NCBI GenBank assembly: GCA_023436145.1
Contig: JAEZKP010000045.1
Span: 1 to 64,000 of the forward strand
Length of the DNA stretch: 64,000 bases
Reading direction: 5' to 3'
Source of the DNA: Fibrobacterota bacterium
GTDB lineage: Bacteria; Fibrobacterota; Chitinivibrionia; Chitinivibrionales; Chitinispirillaceae
Position 1 is the first letter of the stretch. Every line of letters begins with the position of its first letter. Position numbers and translations under genes: made by a program. The notes under the pieces were generated by a model. The model saw nothing but the letters and a program-made list of their open reading frames with translations. It did no database searches and had not been told where the DNA came from. This document shows, piece after piece, positions 26,603 through 35,769 of this stretch.

Positions 26603-27637
26603 ATGAAGCGTCTGATTGTTATTATGTCTGCTGTTTTGACAGCTTTTCTGTTTTCAGGATGCGGTACAGGCGATGGTGGAAAGCAGAAGCTTTTCATTTA
26701 TAATTGGACTTATTACATTCCCGATGAAGTGCTGAAGGAATTTGAGAAAAGGTTTAATGTCTCCATCATATACGATATGTATGCTTCAAACGAGGAAATG
26801 TTTGCAAAACTGAAAGCCGGGGGAACCGGTTATGACCTGGTTTTCCCTTCAGGTGATTATGTCTCCATAATGATCAGGGAGAATATGCTTGAAAAACTGG
26901 ACAAATCCAAAATGGCAAACCTGGCCAATCTGGATTCTTCAGTTCTTCCTAAAATCAAATTTGATCCAGGATGTCAGTACAGTATACCCTACATAATCGG
27001 TGCCGCAGGATTATCAGTAAATAAAAAGAAAGTATCTCAATTTGACAAAAGCTGGAATATCTTTCAACGGGAAGATCTCAGGGGAAGGTTGACATTATTA
27101 GACGACATGAGGGAAGTCCTGGGAGCAGCTCTGCGTACACTGGGATACTCTGTGAATTCGGTTAACCCGGATGAATTGCAGAAAGCAAAAGATGTGGTTA
27201 TGAAATGGAAACCAAATATTGTCAAGTTCGATGCTGAAGCTTTCGGAAAAGGTTTTGCGGCAGGTGAGTTCTGGACAGTGCATGGTTATGCCGAAAATGT
27301 ATTTCTGGAAATTGATTCCAGTATGCGTCCGGATGTGGAATTTTTTATTCCCAAAGAAGGCAGTGCGATGTATATGGATAATATAGTTATGCTTAAAAGT
27401 GCCAGAAATAAGGAAATCGCTTACCAGTTCATCAACTTCATTCATGAACCCCAGATCTATGCCAAAATAGTCGATTTCCTCATGCTTCCTTCTATCAATG
27501 TCGCAGCCAGGGATTTACGTACTAAAAAACCCAGCTATGAAATCGAAGATCTTTCGAATTCAGAATTCAAGGAAGATCTCGGCGAACATCTCGAGTTATA
27601 CAATAAAATCTGGCAGGAGATACGGGTCGGTAAATAA
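26603..27637 (+). CDS. potD: Spermidine/putrescine-binding lipoprotein PotD
   Basis: Extracytoplasmic polyamine-binding protein, 344 residues. The signal peptide ends in the lipobox FLFSGCGTG. The mature part starts with KLFIYNWTYYIPDEVLKEFEKRF, a PotD/PotF hallmark with aromatic residues contributing to polyamine binding, then AGGTGYDLVFPSGDYVSIM and IPYIIGAAGLSVNKK. A GAGGAGG ribosome site lies before ATG 26603. It ends the potABCD order. Confidence 0.92.
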   Translation: MKRLIVIMSAVLTAFLFSGCGTGDGGKQKLFIYNWTYYIPDEVLKEFEKRFNVSIIYDMYASNEEMFAKLKAGGTGYDLVFPSGDYVSIMIRENMLEKLDKSKMANLANLDSSVLPKIKFDPGCQYSIPYIIGAAGLSVNKKKVSQFDKSWNIFQREDLRGRLTLLDDMREVLGAALRTLGYSVNSVNPDELQKAKDVVMKWKPNIVKFDAEAFGKGFAAGEFWTVHGYAENVFLEIDSSMRPDVEFFIPKEGSAMYMDNIVMLKSARNKEIAYQFINFIHEPQIYAKIVDFLMLPSINVAARDLRTKKPSYEIEDLSNSEFKEDLGEHLELYNKIWQEIRVGK

Positions 27638-27687
27638 AACGGAAATTGGGCTGAAACCGGTATTCAGAATCCGGACCTATACCTGAT

Positions 27688-28539
27688 ATGTTTACTCTTC
27701 AAAACCAGAATCTCCGGGTGCTGCTTCTTGACCCTGTCCTTGACCGACAAAGGTTAGGGTCCCGTTATTGTACTGGTGGGTATATATGGCAGATTACAGA
27801 TTTACATTCAGGAGATCTATTATCAGGGCCGCTGTTTCCTGATTCCAATCCTACACAGTTTGACGGCCAGGGGGCTCCGGAAGTATTCGAGACTGCTCTG
27901 GGACAGGATACTGTTTCTTTTAATGAAGAGGTGACAGTTATTGGTGTTGGTAAAGTGGTGCGCAGCAGTCCGGTGCAGCCTTTCCATGTGAGAGATAATC
28001 CGATAGTGAGTGAATTTTGTACCTGGGAAATAGTGCATAACGAAAGTTCTATCTCCATGTACACTGTACAGCATCATAAAAGTACTTCACTGAAGCTTAC
28101 CCGGACCGTTTCTTTGAAAGACAGAACTGTAACCTCAAAGTCATCATTGATCAACATTGGTAAAGACCCCATACCGCTTAGGTGGTTTGCTCATCCATTT
28201 TTCCCTCTGACCATGGATCTGGTATGCTGTAAATTTTCCATACCGGTTGTGGTTCCGGATAATCCGGGATTTTTCATTAATGGGGACGGATATCTGGCAA
28301 TGCAACGGGATTACCCCTGGAAAAAAGGACTATATTGTCCTTTGCAGTTGGATGGAGAAGAAAATCTATTAATAAAACAAGCCCATCCCTTATTATCTGA
28401 ATTCGAAGTACAACTTTTCTTTCCTCTTGCCCGAATGCCGGTTTGGGCAAACGCAAATACGTTCTCCTTTGAACCTTACCTGGATACCAACCTTGCATCT
28501 GGTTTTCAAAAAGACTGGCATATAGAGTTCCGATTTTAG
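27688..28539 (+). CDS. Galactose mutarotase-fold protein of unknown substrate
   Basis: A 283-residue protein of aldose epimerase-like fold, judged by beta-rich sequence and stretches such as VLDRQRLGSRYCTGGYIWQI, FDGQGAPEVFETALG, IVHNESSISMYTVQHHKSTSLKLTRTVSLKDRTVTSKSSLINIG and PLRWFAHPFFP. The pattern RLGSRY-GGYI-W resembles DUF4432/aldose-epimerase relatives that bind sugars. The catalytic residues of galactose mutarotase were not assigned by eye, so enzymatic activity is not claimed. It follows potD by 50 bases and may share its mRNA, without a clear functional link. Confidence 0.6.
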   Translation: MFTLQNQNLRVLLLDPVLDRQRLGSRYCTGGYIWQITDLHSGDLLSGPLFPDSNPTQFDGQGAPEVFETALGQDTVSFNEEVTVIGVGKVVRSSPVQPFHVRDNPIVSEFCTWEIVHNESSISMYTVQHHKSTSLKLTRTVSLKDRTVTSKSSLINIGKDPIPLRWFAHPFFPLTMDLVCCKFSIPVVVPDNPGFFINGDGYLAMQRDYPWKKGLYCPLQLDGEENLLIKQAHPLLSEFEVQLFFPLARMPVWANANTFSFEPYLDTNLASGFQKDWHIEFRF

Positions 28540-28609
28540 TGTCAGGAAATCTGAAGCCTTCGGAATCAATCTATTCCAACTACAGGCTGTAGATGTCACA
28601 TAACCGGTT

Positions 28610-28621
28610 ATCACACAACGA
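28610..28621. promoter_or_regulatory. Palindrome upstream of the O-antigen ligase gene
   Basis: A perfect 12-base palindrome ATAACCGGTTAT is flanked by TGTCAC on one side and CACA on the other, extending the dyad imperfectly. It lies about 90 bases before the O-antigen ligase gene and could be an operator. No matching regulator can be named. Confidence 0.35.
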
Positions 28622-28709
28622 ATTAATTGACCTGACATCAACAGTGTAATATAATAGACATGTATTACTGTTTTTACTGAATTCTAATTTAAACCGGTTT
28701 TCCATTACG

Positions 28710-30209
28710 ATGCAAATGGTGGATAAAATTCCTGCACGATATTTATCGGTAATGTTTTTTACCGCAATTTGTCTGGCCGGACATCTGTTAGCCTATAAAA
28801 TTGTAAATATTCCTGCACAACTGGAAATGATTATAGTCTTTTCTGCAGTAATCTTTTTTCCGGTTTTGAGATTTCCTAAAATTGGGTTGTACCTGCTTTT
28901 TATTGTAATGCCTCTGGTGTCTTTTTTTCGCAGACTTTACTATTTGCAATATGCAAGGCCTTCTGCGGATCCGCTTTTAGTTACTGGCGATGTTTTAATT
29001 GTTTTTATTACAGCCGGCCTCTACTTCGAATTTAGAAGGCAGAAAGATGAACAGAAAAATCGCTCACTGACCAGTCGCTGGATTTTTATTTATTTTGTAT
29101 ATCTGGTTATCAGGGTTTTTTTCATGAACAGTTTACCTATAGTGGAAGCTGTAATGAAATTCAGGTTTTATGGACCGGCGGTGCTGATGTTTTTTGCCGG
29201 AATTGTGTTTGGTAAGGATATCAAATTACTGAAAAATATCTGGATTATTACTATCATTTCAGGTGTAATTGCTGCACTGTATGGAATAAAACAATTAACT
29301 CTGGGTTATTCTGAGTTCGAAAAACTCTGGTTTTCCTCCATTTCTTTTACTACACTTTTTATAAAAGGTATTGCCAGGCCATTTTCTTTTTTTCAGTCAC
29401 CTGCAGCGTTTGCTGACTTTATGTTACTGGCTATGATAGGTGTAATCATAGTATTTAACGCTTCAAAAAGATTTTCAACCAGATACCTGGTAATTTTTAT
29501 TCCTTTATTTATTTATGCCCTGCTGATTACTTCAGTCCGTTCAAACTGGATAGGAGCAATTGTAATTATCTTTTTATGGATATTTATTACCAGATTTAAT
29601 AACTGGAATTTACGTTTAGGACTTTTATTTTTCCTGCTGCTGTTTTTTATCTCATTTCAGTTTATTGAATCATTTATAAATGACAAAAATGAGATTCAAA
29701 ATATCTCTTCAGTTGTGAACGGAAAATCCAATCGGGAATATTTTGATCTTCTGGTGAAGCAGCGTGTGGGTGCTTTATCCAAGCCATTTGACGAATATTC
29801 ATTATTGTCCAGAGTGGCATTGTGGAAATATATTCTGGCAAGCACCTCTGATCCGGTAATGGCCATTCTGGGAAGGGGTGTGGGCGTATTAAGTGCTGAC
29901 TCGCTCTATTTTACCTACCTGGCAGAATTCGGATATCCGGGTATGTTTTTTATAGTTATGATCTCGATTCTACTGATCGTAAAAGGGTTTTATATACTGG
30001 ATAACAGTACTGATCCTTCAGTGATAGCTATTACCACAGGAATTACCATAATGAATATTGCATTTGGTATTATTAATCTGACCGGTACTCATATTCACGG
30101 TTTTCCCGGAGATATTTATTTCTGGTTTTGGAATGGAGTGCTGGTTTATTATGCTTCTATACTCAAGAACAGGCATCTGGAAGTAAATGAAAATATTATT
30201 GACACTTGA
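28710..30209 (+). CDS. O-antigen ligase family (Wzy_C) membrane protein
   Basis: A 499-residue inner membrane protein with about ten to twelve membrane segments and a large periplasmic loop (about 325-385). The loop and the segment after it carry SRVALWKYILASTSDPVMAILGRGVG and YLAEFGYPGMFFIVM, characteristic of Wzy_C proteins that join or polymerise glycans (WaaL or Wzy). ITSVRSNWIGAIVI, with a conserved Arg, precedes the loop. It is the first gene of a three-gene run with two glycosyltransferases (23-base overlap with the next), so it probably works in surface polysaccharide assembly. Ligase and polymerase cannot be told apart by eye. Confidence 0.85.
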   Translation: MQMVDKIPARYLSVMFFTAICLAGHLLAYKIVNIPAQLEMIIVFSAVIFFPVLRFPKIGLYLLFIVMPLVSFFRRLYYLQYARPSADPLLVTGDVLIVFITAGLYFEFRRQKDEQKNRSLTSRWIFIYFVYLVIRVFFMNSLPIVEAVMKFRFYGPAVLMFFAGIVFGKDIKLLKNIWIITIISGVIAALYGIKQLTLGYSEFEKLWFSSISFTTLFIKGIARPFSFFQSPAAFADFMLLAMIGVIIVFNASKRFSTRYLVIFIPLFIYALLITSVRSNWIGAIVIIFLWIFITRFNNWNLRLGLLFFLLLFFISFQFIESFINDKNEIQNISSVVNGKSNREYFDLLVKQRVGALSKPFDEYSLLSRVALWKYILASTSDPVMAILGRGVGVLSADSLYFTYLAEFGYPGMFFIVMISILLIVKGFYILDNSTDPSVIAITTGITIMNIAFGIINLTGTHIHGFPGDIYFWFWNGVLVYYASILKNRHLEVNENIIDT

Positions 30210-31248
30210 CTTTCCACCTGAACAGGGGGGGATACAGAGATACCTGTTTAATATGGTGAAATACAGTTATGGTCTATCCGATAGGGTTCTGGTGGGCTGC
30301 TCTTACATAAAAACAGATGAATCAGTGTCCACTTTACTCTGTCCGGTTAAATATTATTCCAACCTGCTTTCAAAAAAGAATAAGAAAATAACATTAATCA
30401 ACCTGTTTTTTGCGCTGTTCAAATATGTGACGCGATTTAAAGAGCTGAGAATTGAAGCAGGGAATATTTATGCAGCCATACCGGTTTTTCTGGTTTCGCT
30501 GATATGGCCGGTCAAATACATTGTGTATTGTTATGGAAAAGAAATCATTCCTCTTGGAGATAAAAGCTTCCGGGCACTTTTATTCCGCTGCATACTTATA
30601 CGCGCAGAAAAAATCGGTTACATCAGTGAGCATACTGCTTCCCTGCTTTCATATATAAATGTCAATCATAAACTTAAATATTTACCACCCAGAATAGAAA
30701 AAGATTTACTTATTGACATTAAAAACAAGGATTTGCACAACCCTGTGCATTTGTTATCTGTAGGCAGGCTTCAGGAGCACAAAGGACACGATTTTCTGGT
30801 GGATCTGGTGGCGCTGTTGCCTGAAAAAATTGATTGGAAACTTACAATTGCAGGTTCGGGTCCACAATACCCGTTTTTGGAGAAAAAAGTAGCAGATTAC
30901 AAACTGCATGATAGAATAGTATTAACTGATGCAGTAAGTGATTTGGAGCTTTGGGGAATATATAAAAATGCCGATATTTTCCTGTTTCCATCCCGTGAGT
31001 GCAACGACAGTACCGAAGGATTTGGAATTGTGCTTTTAGAGGCAATGGCACAGGGACTGGCCATAGTTGCATCACAAGTCGGTGGAATCGTTGAGGTATT
31101 GGATAATGGTGGCTGTGGTCTTTTAGTTCCTCCAGACCATCTGCAGTCATGGAGCGAAGCCATACAAAAGCTGATCTATGACCATGGGCTGCGTAAGAGT
31201 CTTATTAAAAATGCAAGATTAAGGGTTGAAAATCAGTATGTCTGGTAA
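30187..31248 (+). CDS. GT4 glycosyltransferase
   Basis: A 353-residue GT-B enzyme of family GT4. The N-terminus has LTLDFPPEQGGIQRYLFNMV, an acceptor-side motif seen in mannosyltransferases of the PimB kind, and the C-terminal domain has LLSVGRLQEHKGHDFLVDLVALL, then ECNDSTEGFGIVLLEAMAQGLAIVASQVGGIVEVL with the E-x7-E sugar-nucleotide site. It overlaps the O-antigen ligase gene by 23 bases. The expected role is addition of a sugar to a membrane-linked glycan; the sugar is unknown. Confidence 0.88.
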   Translation: MKILLTLDFPPEQGGIQRYLFNMVKYSYGLSDRVLVGCSYIKTDESVSTLLCPVKYYSNLLSKKNKKITLINLFFALFKYVTRFKELRIEAGNIYAAIPVFLVSLIWPVKYIVYCYGKEIIPLGDKSFRALLFRCILIRAEKIGYISEHTASLLSYINVNHKLKYLPPRIEKDLLIDIKNKDLHNPVHLLSVGRLQEHKGHDFLVDLVALLPEKIDWKLTIAGSGPQYPFLEKKVADYKLHDRIVLTDAVSDLELWGIYKNADIFLFPSRECNDSTEGFGIVLLEAMAQGLAIVASQVGGIVEVLDNGGCGLLVPPDHLQSWSEAIQKLIYDHGLRKSLIKNARLRVENQYVW

Positions 31249-32398
31249 AAAACGTCCAAAAATATTATTTGTTAGTCACTGGGCTCAAAGACTGGGCGGA
31301 GCGGAAATTTCATTACTGGATATCATGAGCGAAGCCTGTAAAAAGGCTGATGTTTTTCTGGTTTGTTCAGAAAACGGAATACTTGTGGAGTCCGCAAAAA
31401 CCATGGGAATCGATTGCAGGATAATAAATTGCAATAAACAAATAGAGAATATCCGCCGTGATAAATTGATTATTTCACTGGTCAGTAACTTCAAAGCTCT
31501 ATTTTGCTATTTCTGCTATATTTTTCAGCTGTATAGATATGTGGTTAAATTAAAACCAGATATCATACATGCAAACATCCCCAAATCGCATATCGCGATC
31601 GCTATATTATCAAGGTTCTATCGGGATTGCACTTTTGTATTTCATCTCAGGGAAATATTTAAAACGCCGTCTGTTCCGGTTTTTTTATACAGTTTTTTGT
31701 TACCAGGAAGCAGATGCATGGTTATAGCAATTTCGGATGCAGTGAAAAATACTCTTCCTCTCAGAATTAAGAAGAGGACACAGGTACTTTACAATGGAAT
31801 TAAAATACCCGGGCTGATGTCTCAAAAGAGCCAAAGCGAAAATCCGGCATTTCTTTATCTGGGAAGAGTTGTGCCGTGGAAAGGGTGTCATTTACTGATC
31901 GAGGCTTATTCACTTCTCTACCAGAAGACAGGAGACCGCTGCGGTTCACTCGATCTGGTAGGGGATACACTTTACTGGGATCAATCATACAGGAATGATT
32001 TGTTGAATAAGATAAGTTTATTGAACCTTTCAGGAAAAGTCAGGCTTTTACCTCATACTTCAGATCCTTCTCAACTGTATCTTTCTCATGATATTCTGTG
32101 TATGGCATCTGACAATGAGCCATTTGGCAGGGTGGCTATAGAGGCGATGAGTTATGGGTTACCGGTAATAAGTTTTGAATCTGGTGGAATTAGTGAAATT
32201 ATTACCCATGGAACCTCGGGTTTTCTGGTTCCGCAAAATGATATCAGGGTTTTGGCTGATGCAATGGAAAAATTCATACTGGATCCGGAATTAATCACTA
32301 CCATGGGAAGAGCCGGTTATGATATCGCGAATAGAAATTTTAACAGTGAAAAAAACATTCCATTGATAATTGACAGTATGATAGACTTACTGGAATAA
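31238..32398 (+). CDS. GT4 glycosyltransferase
   Basis: A second GT4 enzyme of about 386 residues. The N-terminal domain has ILFVSHWAQRLGGAEISLLDIM, and the donor domain has FLYLGRVVPWKGCHLLIEAYSLL, then ASDNEPFGRVAIEAMSYGLPVISFESGGISEII. ATG 31238 lies 11 bases inside the end of the preceding glycosyltransferase; a TTG at 31226 is an alternative. It ends the polysaccharide run and overlaps by 12 bases the 3' end of the minus-strand gene at 32387. The substrate is not known. Confidence 0.87.
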   Translation: MSGKKRPKILFVSHWAQRLGGAEISLLDIMSEACKKADVFLVCSENGILVESAKTMGIDCRIINCNKQIENIRRDKLIISLVSNFKALFCYFCYIFQLYRYVVKLKPDIIHANIPKSHIAIAILSRFYRDCTFVFHLREIFKTPSVPVFLYSFLLPGSRCMVIAISDAVKNTLPLRIKKRTQVLYNGIKIPGLMSQKSQSENPAFLYLGRVVPWKGCHLLIEAYSLLYQKTGDRCGSLDLVGDTLYWDQSYRNDLLNKISLLNLSGKVRLLPHTSDPSQLYLSHDILCMASDNEPFGRVAIEAMSYGLPVISFESGGISEIITHGTSGFLVPQNDIRVLADAMEKFILDPELITTMGRAGYDIANRNFNSEKNIPLIIDSMIDLLE

Positions 32399-33094
32399 AC
32401 CTGGATAAAACCTGAAAGTCAGAAAGACAGATATTAAAAGGGCAATTGCCACAATTGCTGCAGCTAAAAATATTTTACCACGTTTTTCTCTTGTTCTCTT
32501 TTCTGCTTCCATTAAATCGGAATAAGCGGTGAATACTGTTGAATTCTGGGTTTTTCTGAACGGTTTCTGATAATGAGCGGCTATTTCCGGAAGAGCATGG
32601 AGAGACATCGCTATGGTCTCCTGTGTAATTATCTCCTCCTGGTAATCAGGATTAATTTCATTTGAACCGGTTGAATCATGGTTGATCTTCCTTATACTTT
32701 CCTGAAATAAGGGTTTGTTCTCCAGTAATTCCTCAGCAGGAATCATAATAGTTTCCGGTGGAAAATCAACTTCCTGACTGGTCACATCTAATTCAAAAGT
32801 GGTCTGGGTTTCATCGTGACCGGCAGCGGTATCCTCCGGTACTTCAATTTGCTTTTGCACAGCTGAGTCAGATTCATCAGGTTCAGAGATCTTAAGTGCA
32901 TCAGTAATGGATACCCATTTACCTGAAATAAGTACTTCACCAGATTGAAGATGCTGGATAAAAGCCCGTTCCTTCTTAACTTTTTCATTAAGGGGGATCC
33001 ATTGGCCCCGCACATCAAGTACATAGCCTTTTTCAATTAAGAATTCAAAATCTCTGATATCCCTGGCATAGTCAGCTGATAAAGCGGTTTTCAT
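32387..33094 (-). CDS. Hypothetical single-pass membrane protein with N-terminal repeat
   Basis: A 235-residue protein with one membrane segment near the C-terminus (about 208-228) after a basic stretch (EKRTREKRGK), so the bulk is probably cytoplasmic. The N-terminus carries two copies of a short repeat, GYVLDVRGQWIPLNEKVKKE and GEVLISGKWVSITDALK, in which a valine, an aromatic tryptophan and charged helix recur. The middle (about 75-150) is acidic and probably disordered. No family was recognised. It lies 15 bases after the TPR-like gene and overlaps the converging glycosyltransferase by 12 bases. Confidence 0.7.
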   Translation of the reverse strand: MKTALSADYARDIRDFEFLIEKGYVLDVRGQWIPLNEKVKKERAFIQHLQSGEVLISGKWVSITDALKISEPDESDSAVQKQIEVPEDTAAGHDETQTTFELDVTSQEVDFPPETIMIPAEELLENKPLFQESIRKINHDSTGSNEINPDYQEEIITQETIAMSLHALPEIAAHYQKPFRKTQNSTVFTAYSDLMEAEKRTREKRGKIFLAAAIVAIALLISVFLTFRFYPGLFQ

Positions 33095-33109
33095 AATATT
33101 CTCTATCTG

Positions 33110-33901
33110 CTAAAAAAAGGAAATACTGTCCGGATCAACCAAAAAAATACCTTTAATAGGCTTTTGGTTTTGTTGTGGGAGACGTTTTTTTGATGACTTG
33201 TCCCTGGAAGCAGGTTCGGGTTCAGAGCTGGAAGTGTTGTTTTCCGGCAGAGAGTTTTTTTGATTTTCCGGCTTAAGATTTTCTGCTTCTTTTACAACTG
33301 TTTTTTGAGTAACAGGCGGTTTGGGTGACTGTGGTTGTGCTTTCATTTTAGACAGTTGAAGAGTAGTCGGTTTCAGAGAAGGATTCAGACGGAAGAAAAT
33401 TTCATATTCAGATCTGGCCTGTTCGTATAATCCCTTTTTCTGATACAGATCCGAAGATAACTCAAAAGGCATGATATCATTTTTTCCGTTGATTTTCAGT
33501 TCAGTTAAAACCCTTAACGCTTCGTTGTCATCTCCTATGTATACTTTTGACAGAGCGGTCAGGGCTAATTTTATCCGGCTCTGTTCAGTTTTATATCTGG
33601 AATAGAAGTAGTATGAAACAGAGGCTGACAGCAGTATGGAAATAATAGAAAGAACAAAGGCAAGAATTGTAAGGGATTGTTTAGCTTTAGACGAACTATT
33701 TAATTCACTGATCAAACCGTTTGCTTTGATTTTCTGAATTTGCACGGCGGCATATCCACATTCATTGGAATCAGGAAATTCCCTGATCAATATTTCATAA
33801 TACTTTACTGCTTCAGCAATGCGGTTATCAATGTAATGAAGTCTGTAGGCAGTTTCATAAATTTCGAGCGGAGAATTTTCCTTTGAGTGCTGATCTGGCA
33901 T
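33110..33901 (-). CDS. TPR-like membrane protein
   Basis: A 263-residue protein with a helical N-terminal region (about 13-60, YETAYRLHYIDNRIAEAVKYYEILIREFPDSN) of the tetratricopeptide type, one membrane segment (about 78-98), a second TPR-like region (about 108-165, YEQARSEYEIFFRLNPSLKPTT) and a low-complexity tail rich in Pro, Gln, Ser and Lys. It is likely an inner membrane scaffold with helical repeats on both sides. No catalytic motif is seen. It starts 22 bases after the cysteine-cluster gene and ends 15 bases before the next gene, which makes a three-gene operon likely. Confidence 0.75.
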   Translation of the reverse strand: MPDQHSKENSPLEIYETAYRLHYIDNRIAEAVKYYEILIREFPDSNECGYAAVQIQKIKANGLISELNSSSKAKQSLTILAFVLSIISILLSASVSYYFYSRYKTEQSRIKLALTALSKVYIGDDNEALRVLTELKINGKNDIMPFELSSDLYQKKGLYEQARSEYEIFFRLNPSLKPTTLQLSKMKAQPQSPKPPVTQKTVVKEAENLKPENQKNSLPENNTSSSEPEPASRDKSSKKRLPQQNQKPIKGIFLVDPDSISFF

Positions 33902-33923
33902 GAGTTTCTCCTGATTTTCTGGC

Positions 33924-34253
33924 TTAGTAACCCTTTTTGGTGTTTCTTAAAAGTGATTTTATCTGCTTACTGGACATGGTTTTACCGGAAGTGTCTGCCG
34001 GAACATATCTGTTACAGATAAATTTTTCATCACCACCAAAAGAAACAACTCCAGATGCCCCACCGGATCGTTTGGCTTTGAATTCTGAACAATTTTGTTT
34101 CATTTTACAATTAAAACAGGAGCCCTCTTTGTTACTATTAAGATGAGAGTAGCCCTTCTTCTCCAACATTTCATCTTTTTTTTTCATCTCTTCAGCAGAA
34201 GCAAGGCTTCTGTTTTTGGCTACAAACTTTTCATGATCATACGAAAAACTCAT
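33924..34253 (-). CDS. Small protein with a four-cysteine cluster
   Basis: A 109-residue basic protein. It carries CFNCKMKQNCSEF and FICNRY, four cysteines that could bind zinc or an iron-sulfur cluster, within a stretch that also has GGASGVVSFGGDE. The N-terminus (MSFSYDHEKFVAKNRSLASAEEMKKKDEMLEKKGY) is charged and helical. No family was recognised. It is the first gene of the apparent minus-strand operon with the TPR-like and single-pass proteins, 106 bases after the GIY-YIG gene, which could be read on the same mRNA. Confidence 0.7.
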   Translation of the reverse strand: MSFSYDHEKFVAKNRSLASAEEMKKKDEMLEKKGYSHLNSNKEGSCFNCKMKQNCSEFKAKRSGGASGVVSFGGDEKFICNRYVPADTSGKTMSSKQIKSLLRNTKKGY

Positions 34254-34359
34254 GATTCATCCTTTGTGTAAGTGAGCTGACAGAAGCTTAATTGGTCAGA
34301 TACGCATTCCTAAAAATAATCAATAACCAATCTAAAATCTAAAGGGTATTACGGTTTTT

Positions 34360-35769
34360 CTACTTATTTAGTCTTTGATTCCAGTAATATTCAATTGAGT
34401 TGAGTATTTCAGAACCACTGCCAGTTCCATCAGCTGGTATTATGAGCACCTGATCCTCGTTTTCTTTAATCCAGTTAAATGCTAATGCCATCTCCATAGG
34501 GTCTGGTAATTCAGATGATTTTGACTCAGGGTTAAAAAAATCTTCGAACTCTTTGCAAAAATTTCCGGAATTTCTCAAATCCAGTGCTTTGATTTTGATC
34601 TTTTTATTTTTGCAGGTCCAGAAAGTCATTATTAACTCAGGCTTGGTGTGAGGCATTAAAATGACACAATCCTCCGGATTCTCAGCAGGAGTTTTTGCAT
34701 GGAAATCGGTTTTTGGATTAAGCTGCGGAGAGTGTTTCAGAATTAAACGATGTTCATACAGGAGTGCCTCCAGTTCGGATGCACATTGATGTGTGATTAA
34801 TGAGTGAGACTGCTCAATAAGAAACTGAAGCCTGGCAGAGTTAGGAGTATTATTCCTTAAAAAACCTAATATTTTACGTTTAAGATTATTGGTTTTTCCA
34901 ATATACAGATACTTGCCATTTTTATCTTTGAAACCAAATACAGCTCTGCTTGATGGAAGAGCGCAGACCTGCTCATAGGAGAATTCTTTTCCTGAAATCA
35001 GAGATTTTCTGCTTTCTATTAATATGTTATCGATATCTTCACGTAAATAAATACCTTTTTCCATCAGAATCCTGATAACTTCCCTTATACATTCTGCAAA
35101 CAGTTGACCTTGTTTGAAAGCACTTATATTATCAGAGGTTTTTCCCAATAGAGCACTGCAACAGCAGCCCAGGTCTTCAGGGTTATCAATTTTAATATCT
35201 GCACATTGAAATAATTCGCACATGTGAATAGAATCATCGGTTAACTCCATGCCGGAAGCCACGAATGCAAATTTCAGCAAATTATGCTGAGAGGCAGAAA
35301 GATAAACAGGAATTGTAAATTCGGACTGGTTAATGACATCGAGGACCGGTTTAATGCTGCCGGAGGAAAAGAAAGAATTATCATAAATCGACAGGAGATC
35401 ATTTTTTCCTGTCTTTTGTAAAAACTCTTCATCTACAGCCCACCCCCCAACCAGGTATTGAGGTTCAGGGAGGATTTTCCAGAGCGCAATGTAATATATC
35501 TGCCGGCTATTTTTCTCGGTATTGCCAAGGATAAATATAGCAGTTAAAGGCAATTGTTCCAGGCTGTTACAAGAAGAGGAGATTTCCCGCGCGTGCCAGC
35601 TTCCCTGGCTGTCTATAAAGCATCGTTTATTTTTGGATAGAATGGAACTTATTGTAATATGTGCAAAGGAGGACTGGGTATCCTGAAGTTTGAGAAACTT
35701 TTTAGCAAGCTCCATTGAAGAAACACCATCGGGGTGTTGTTCAAGATATCTGATTATCTCCTCAAGCAT
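34360..35769 (-). CDS. Winged-helix, degenerate DnaQ-like and GIY-YIG domain protein
   Basis: A 469-residue protein. Residues 1-60 resemble a winged-helix domain (EQHPDGVSSMELAKKFLKLQD, ISSILSKNKRCFIDSQGSWHA). Residues about 73-235 follow the layout of a DnaQ-type exonuclease fold (LTAIFILGN, IYYIALWKIL, IPVYLSASQHNLLKFAFVASGM, NPEDLGCCCSALLGKTSDNISAFKQGQLFAECI) but the acidic active-site residues are absent. Residues 275-350 match the UvrC-type GIY-YIG domain: KDKNGKYLYIGKTNNLKRKI and SELEALLYEHRLILKHSPQLN. The first Tyr of GIY is Phe278 and the catalytic Arg is probably replaced by Lys299, while YIG and the Glu are kept. Actinobacterial DnaQ-UvrC fusions have a similar order. A role in DNA binding or repair is inferred. 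Confidence 0.7.
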   Translation of the reverse strand: MLEEIIRYLEQHPDGVSSMELAKKFLKLQDTQSSFAHITISSILSKNKRCFIDSQGSWHAREISSSCNSLEQLPLTAIFILGNTEKNSRQIYYIALWKILPEPQYLVGGWAVDEEFLQKTGKNDLLSIYDNSFFSSGSIKPVLDVINQSEFTIPVYLSASQHNLLKFAFVASGMELTDDSIHMCELFQCADIKIDNPEDLGCCCSALLGKTSDNISAFKQGQLFAECIREVIRILMEKGIYLREDIDNILIESRKSLISGKEFSYEQVCALPSSRAVFGFKDKNGKYLYIGKTNNLKRKILGFLRNNTPNSARLQFLIEQSHSLITHQCASELEALLYEHRLILKHSPQLNPKTDFHAKTPAENPEDCVILMPHTKPELIMTFWTCKNKKIKIKALDLRNSGNFCKEFEDFFNPESKSSELPDPMEMALAFNWIKENEDQVLIIPADGTGSGSEILNSIEYYWNQRLNK

